From Anaerolineae bacterium (lineage in GTDB: Bacteria > Chloroflexota > Anaerolineae > UBA4142), in contig JAOACU010000106.1 of assembly GCA_026417715.1 (NCBI GenBank), forward strand, positions 552 to 9,124: DNA of 8,573 bases, written 5' to 3'. Shown one piece after another: positions 6,303-8,573 of this stretch; within the stretch, counting starts at the first letter, position 1, and each line of letters starts with the position of its first letter. A program made the translations under genes and the position numbers. The notes beneath the pieces were generated by a model. The model worked only from the letters and a program-made list of their open reading frames with translations, was not told the DNA's origin and did no database searches.

Positions 6303-6366
6303 TCACACTGTCTTACTGTCTCACTGACTCACTGTCTTACTGTCACACTGACTCACTGGCTCACTG
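6303..6366. repeat. Octamer array E, unit nCnnACTG x8
   Basis: Eight contiguous 8-mers are in exact phase: TCACACTG, TCTTACTG, TCTCACTG, ACTCACTG, TCTTACTG, TCACACTG, ACTCACTG, GCTCACTG. ACTG is invariant. The array starts 22 bp after the protease stop codon and ends about 26 bp before the Shine-Dalgarno of the next gene, so it makes up half of the 126-bp spacer. It shares 19 of 20 bases with the array at 1940-1959 in the opposite orientation. No terminator-like hairpin with a T-run is present, so readthrough into the next gene is possible. Confidence 0.93.
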
Positions 6367-6406
6367 AACCACCGATTGCCCTATCCTTGCACAAAGGAAA
6401 AAAACT

Positions 6407-7339
6407 ATGGCAAAACCACTCACTTGTTGCATCTGTCATGAACCTGTTGAACCACCGTACAAGATTCTGGGACAGCGCGTCTATTGCGAACGACATTACG
6501 CGCGCGTCAACAAACCCCATCAGGGATTTTGGCGCGCGGGTGTTTTGCAAATCGTCGCAATGAGTGTATTCGCCATCGTGGTCACCGTGATTGCGGAAAG
6601 CATCGGCGCGCTCGAAGGTACACCCTTGATCATCGCCGGCTTGTTCCTCGCTATCGTGCCGACCGCGCTGTGGCTGGTGTACTTTTATCAGCAGGATCGT
6701 CTGGAACCCGAACCGAAGACGAAAATCGCCGCGGTGTTTTTGCTCGCGCTCATCCTTACCGATTTCATTGGCTTGCGCTTGATTCACGAGTGGTTTCGCT
6801 TCGATGATTGGGCGGGCGTCAATCGGATGACCTCGCTTCTGGCTTCGATTTTCATCATTGGCTTTACCTTCGAGGCAATCAAGTACTTGGCGATTCGCTT
6901 GACGGTGTGGACGACCGAAGAATTCGACGAACGAATGGATGGCATTGTGTATGGCACAGTGGCGGGCTTGGGTGTGGCTACCTTGTTGAATCTGAATCAC
7001 ATCATCGCGAATCAAGGCGTCGCGTTGGGACCAGGCGTTGTGTACACTGTGACGACCGCGCTGGCGCAAGCATCGTTCGGCGGTGTGCTCGGATATTTTA
7101 TGGCACAAGCCAAGTTCGAACACAAACCGATCTGGTGGGTGCCACTGGGAGTGTGTGTGTCCGCCGTGTTGAATGGATTTTTCACGTGGGTCATTGACGA
7201 GGTCAGTGCGGCAGGACTCACCGTCGAACCCTGGCGTTCGCTGGCGATGGGTGTTATCGTCGCGCTGGTGGTGTTTGGTGCGCTCATCGCGCTGATGCAA
7301 CGCGCGCACACCTTGACATCGCAAACAGCGAACAGATGA
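6407..7339 (+). CDS. PrsW-like multi-spanning membrane protein with N-terminal zinc-finger-like motif; catalytic positions substituted
   Basis: This is a 310-aa protein with about eight hydrophobic segments (near 44-66, 72-94, 107-126, 143-163, 178-200, 208-232, 243-263, 277-298). The soluble N-terminus has Cys7-x2-Cys10 and Cys27-x2-His30, a likely zinc-binding treble clef. The core resembles the PrsW (CPBP-related, M82) family of intramembrane proteases: YQQDRLEPEPK (94-104), FEAIK (155-159) at the EExxK motif, and DGIVYGTVAGLG (178-189). However, the first Glu of EExxK is Phe155, the usual E-N pair after the glycine-rich motif is Leu194-Asn195, and the two usual His motifs read ALAQASFGG (Gln221) and VLNGFF (Asn256). 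It may be a non-catalytic relative. AAAGGA (6393-6398) lies 8 nt before the ATG. Its place after the M4 protease suggests a role in sensing or processing envelope proteins, but the substrate is unknown. Confidence 0.75.
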   Translation: MAKPLTCCICHEPVEPPYKILGQRVYCERHYARVNKPHQGFWRAGVLQIVAMSVFAIVVTVIAESIGALEGTPLIIAGLFLAIVPTALWLVYFYQQDRLEPEPKTKIAAVFLLALILTDFIGLRLIHEWFRFDDWAGVNRMTSLLASIFIIGFTFEAIKYLAIRLTVWTTEEFDERMDGIVYGTVAGLGVATLLNLNHIIANQGVALGPGVVYTVTTALAQASFGGVLGYFMAQAKFEHKPIWWVPLGVCVSAVLNGFFTWVIDEVSAAGLTVEPWRSLAMGVIVALVVFGALIALMQRAHTLTSQTANR

Positions 7340-7354
7340 ACAGACGAGGACACG

Positions 7355-7957
7355 ATGATCCAAACCGAATTCGGAACCATTTACGGACAGCGCTTTTGGC
7401 GCAAAGATGTCGGCGTGGCTATCGTGGTCTTGCTCGCGCTCGCGCTCGGGTGGTGGGTGCGCGTACAAGCCATCAATCGCACAACGATTTTTCAGGACAA
7501 GGAGACCGCGTTCCGTCTTGCCTATCCAGCCACATGGACAAGCGTCGAATCGTTGCAAGATGTTTTGCTCAAAGTCGAAGACCCGCGAGCCAATTCCGTG
7601 TTCAAGACGACGCTAACAGTCGAAGCGCGCGATCTCGATCCTGCCAATCCACCGACGCTGCAACAACTGTTGGATCGGCGAGTGGCACAACGCGGTGCGT
7701 TGACCGCGTATCACTTTTTATCATCGCAACCCACAACTGTTGGGGGCGCCAAGGCAATGCGGCACGAGTACGCCTATGTGGTTCAACCGATTGATGAGCC
7801 GCGCCGCGCGTCTTTGCCTGTGGTCGTGCGCGCCATCGAGTACATCATAGTTGGAAAAACGAGTACGTTTTATATCACCCTGTCCGCGCCTGAAAATGAA
7901 TTCGCCGATGCGCGCGCGCGAATGGAACAAATTATCCAAACGGTGCAAGTGCCATGA
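7355..7957 (+). CDS. Membrane-anchored PsbP/DcrB-like protein, function unknown
   Basis: This is a 200-aa protein. A short hydrophilic N-terminus (1-18) leads into one strong hydrophobic helix at about 19-38 (VAIVVLLALALGWWV). The rest, about 45-200, should lie on the outer face of the membrane. It resembles the PsbP/DcrB-type alpha/beta fold: FRLAYPATW near 53-61, a central VGGAKAMRHEYAY strand (129-141), and a C-terminal FYITLSAPENEF...ARMEQIIQTVQV segment (172-199). These matches are by pattern, not search. No enzyme motif is visible; such domains often act as accessory or binding modules. ATG 7355 has GAGGA (7346-7350) close by and begins 15 bp after the upstream stop. Its stop overlaps the next ATG (ATGA, 7954-7957), so translation is probably coupled. 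Its function in the block is unknown. Confidence 0.65.
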   Translation: MIQTEFGTIYGQRFWRKDVGVAIVVLLALALGWWVRVQAINRTTIFQDKETAFRLAYPATWTSVESLQDVLLKVEDPRANSVFKTTLTVEARDLDPANPPTLQQLLDRRVAQRGALTAYHFLSSQPTTVGGAKAMRHEYAYVVQPIDEPRRASLPVVVRAIEYIIVGKTSTFYITLSAPENEFADARARMEQIIQTVQVP

Positions 7958-8436
7958 AAGACAAGCAAACAGATTCTACGTTGGGCGCGATTCCTAGTGG
8001 GAAACGCGAGACACACTTGGAGAGCAAGCCGACCGCCGCATCCCACAAAAAATCCACACGCCCCAAAACCGAACCGTTACAACTGCCGCGCGGCGCGTGG
8101 CTCGTCTTTCGGCGGAGTGGTGGATTGAAATTCAGTTCGCGCCAAGTGGTGATTTACCCTGACGGACGCGCGACGCGTAGCGGGACGGATTTGCCCAAAC
8201 AAGCAAGCGCGTCCATCAAATTGAATGACGCACAGATGGCGGAATTGCGGCGATTGGTAGAGCAGAGTGGCTTGGCAAATTTAAAATCGTCAGGCGGTCA
8301 ACAACCACCCGATTCGTATGCCTACGAAATCATTGCCTCGGGTAAAGACAAGCCCATTTTCGTTGAAGTATTCGATGGAATGATTCCCGCGTCGCTAATG
8401 CCGCTGATTCAATCGCTGACCAAACTGCTGTCCTAG
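7954..8436 (+). CDS. Emfourin-like protein (candidate M4 peptidase inhibitor)
   Basis: This 160-aa protein has no signal peptide or membrane helix, so it is probably cytoplasmic. Residues 1-45 are hydrophilic, rich in Lys, Ser and Thr, and probably disordered. Residues 47-159 resemble emfourin, the small inhibitor encoded next to protealysin-type M4 peptidases: a WLVFRRSGG strand-turn (49-57), a VVIYPDGRAT strand (65-74), a helix with LNDAQMAELRRLVEQSGL (90-107), a DSYAYEII strand (120-127), and the closing P-x2-L-x-PL-x2-L pattern (145-154). A related uncharacterised RSGG...YxDGR family in Chloroflexota is an equally possible home, so the inhibitor function is a hypothesis. The ATG overlaps the upstream stop (ATGA), and no strong Shine-Dalgarno is seen, consistent with coupled translation. 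It is the last gene of the block headed by an M4 protease, which strengthens the idea. Confidence 0.5.
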   Translation: MKDKQTDSTLGAIPSGKRETHLESKPTAASHKKSTRPKTEPLQLPRGAWLVFRRSGGLKFSSRQVVIYPDGRATRSGTDLPKQASASIKLNDAQMAELRRLVEQSGLANLKSSGGQQPPDSYAYEIIASGKDKPIFVEVFDGMIPASLMPLIQSLTKLLS

Positions 8437-8522
8437 CGCGTAACTGACGTTGCGCAAGGTAGGACAAGTTTGATGAACTGTAAAAAATAAATCAGGTCGC
8501 TCTTGGGTAGAAAGGGGTTTCT

Positions 8523-8555
8523 AGACCTCACAGGTCTCCGAGACCTGTGAGGTCT
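8523..8555. repeat. Perfect 15-bp-arm inverted repeat built from two AGACCTnnnAGGTCT units
   Basis: AGACCTCACAGGTCT (8523-8537), loop CCG, then AGACCTGTGAGGTCT (8541-8555). The arms are exact reverse complements over 15 bp, and each arm is itself a 6-3-6 near-palindrome. It lies 86 bp after the last stop codon of the right block, so it could stop or stabilise the transcript. No T-run follows on either strand, so a classical intrinsic terminator is not supported. A single unit recurs at 3530-3545. It behaves like a REP-type dispersed palindrome. Confidence 0.92.
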
Positions 8556-8573
8556 GAACAAGCCATTTACCGT

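Noticed and set aside
6353..7558. Minus-strand 401-aa open frame
   Set aside because: It is antisense to the PrsW-like gene, with His/Arg/Gln-rich shadow composition and no family motif.
8436..8455. Imperfect stem GCGC..AAC/GTT..GCGC after the last gene as terminator
   Set aside because: It is short, bulged and lacks a T-run.
8523..8555. Rho-independent terminator
   Set aside because: The hairpin is strong, but no T-run follows it on either strand. It is better kept as a repeat with possible transcript-end effects.

Overview
The window is a GC-rich bacterial segment with two divergent gene blocks on either side of an AT-richer regulatory gap. No rRNA, tRNA, CRISPR array, integrase or transposase was seen. 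Several features point to Chloroflexota (Anaerolineae-like), probably from an environmental genome: CGCG-rich coding sequence, the protein types present, and spacers filled with short degenerate repeats. That assignment is inference; no marker gene in the window proves it.

Left block, minus strand, read from about 3192 down to 1. It holds an acyl-CoA dehydrogenase, a small one-helix membrane protein with a Pro/Thr/Ser/Ala-rich tail, etfB, and the 5' part of etfA, which runs off the window. A near-consensus sigma-70-type promoter lies just upstream of the dehydrogenase. The dehydrogenase and the electron-transfer flavoprotein form a plausible fatty-acid or amino-acid catabolic unit: acyl-CoA is oxidised and the electrons pass to ETF, then to the quinone pool.

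Middle, 3144-3730. Two divergent promoters lie here, one per block, together with one copy of a short palindromic repeat. No convincing gene is present.

Right block, plus strand, 3731-8436. It holds a complete thermolysin-type (M4) metalloprotease with an N-terminal membrane or signal segment, an FTP/PepSY propeptide and two C-terminal beta domains. Next come a PrsW-like multi-spanning membrane protein with an N-terminal zinc-finger-like CxxC...CxxH and several substituted catalytic positions, and a membrane-anchored PsbP/DcrB-like protein. The last gene encodes a small soluble protein that resembles emfourin, the proteinaceous inhibitor of M4 peptidases. The last three genes are tightly spaced (15 bp gap, then an ATGA overlap). 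The block reads as a candidate protease, membrane-factor and inhibitor module.

The most unusual feature is in the spacers. Nearly every spacer between consecutive genes larger than the 15-bp one is filled by in-phase tandem arrays of degenerate 7-mers or 8-mers. Each array has its own unit, and several start at or within a few bases of a stop codon. A second repeat family, AGACCTnnnAGGTCT, occurs at 3530 and as a perfect 15-bp-arm hairpin at 8523-8555.
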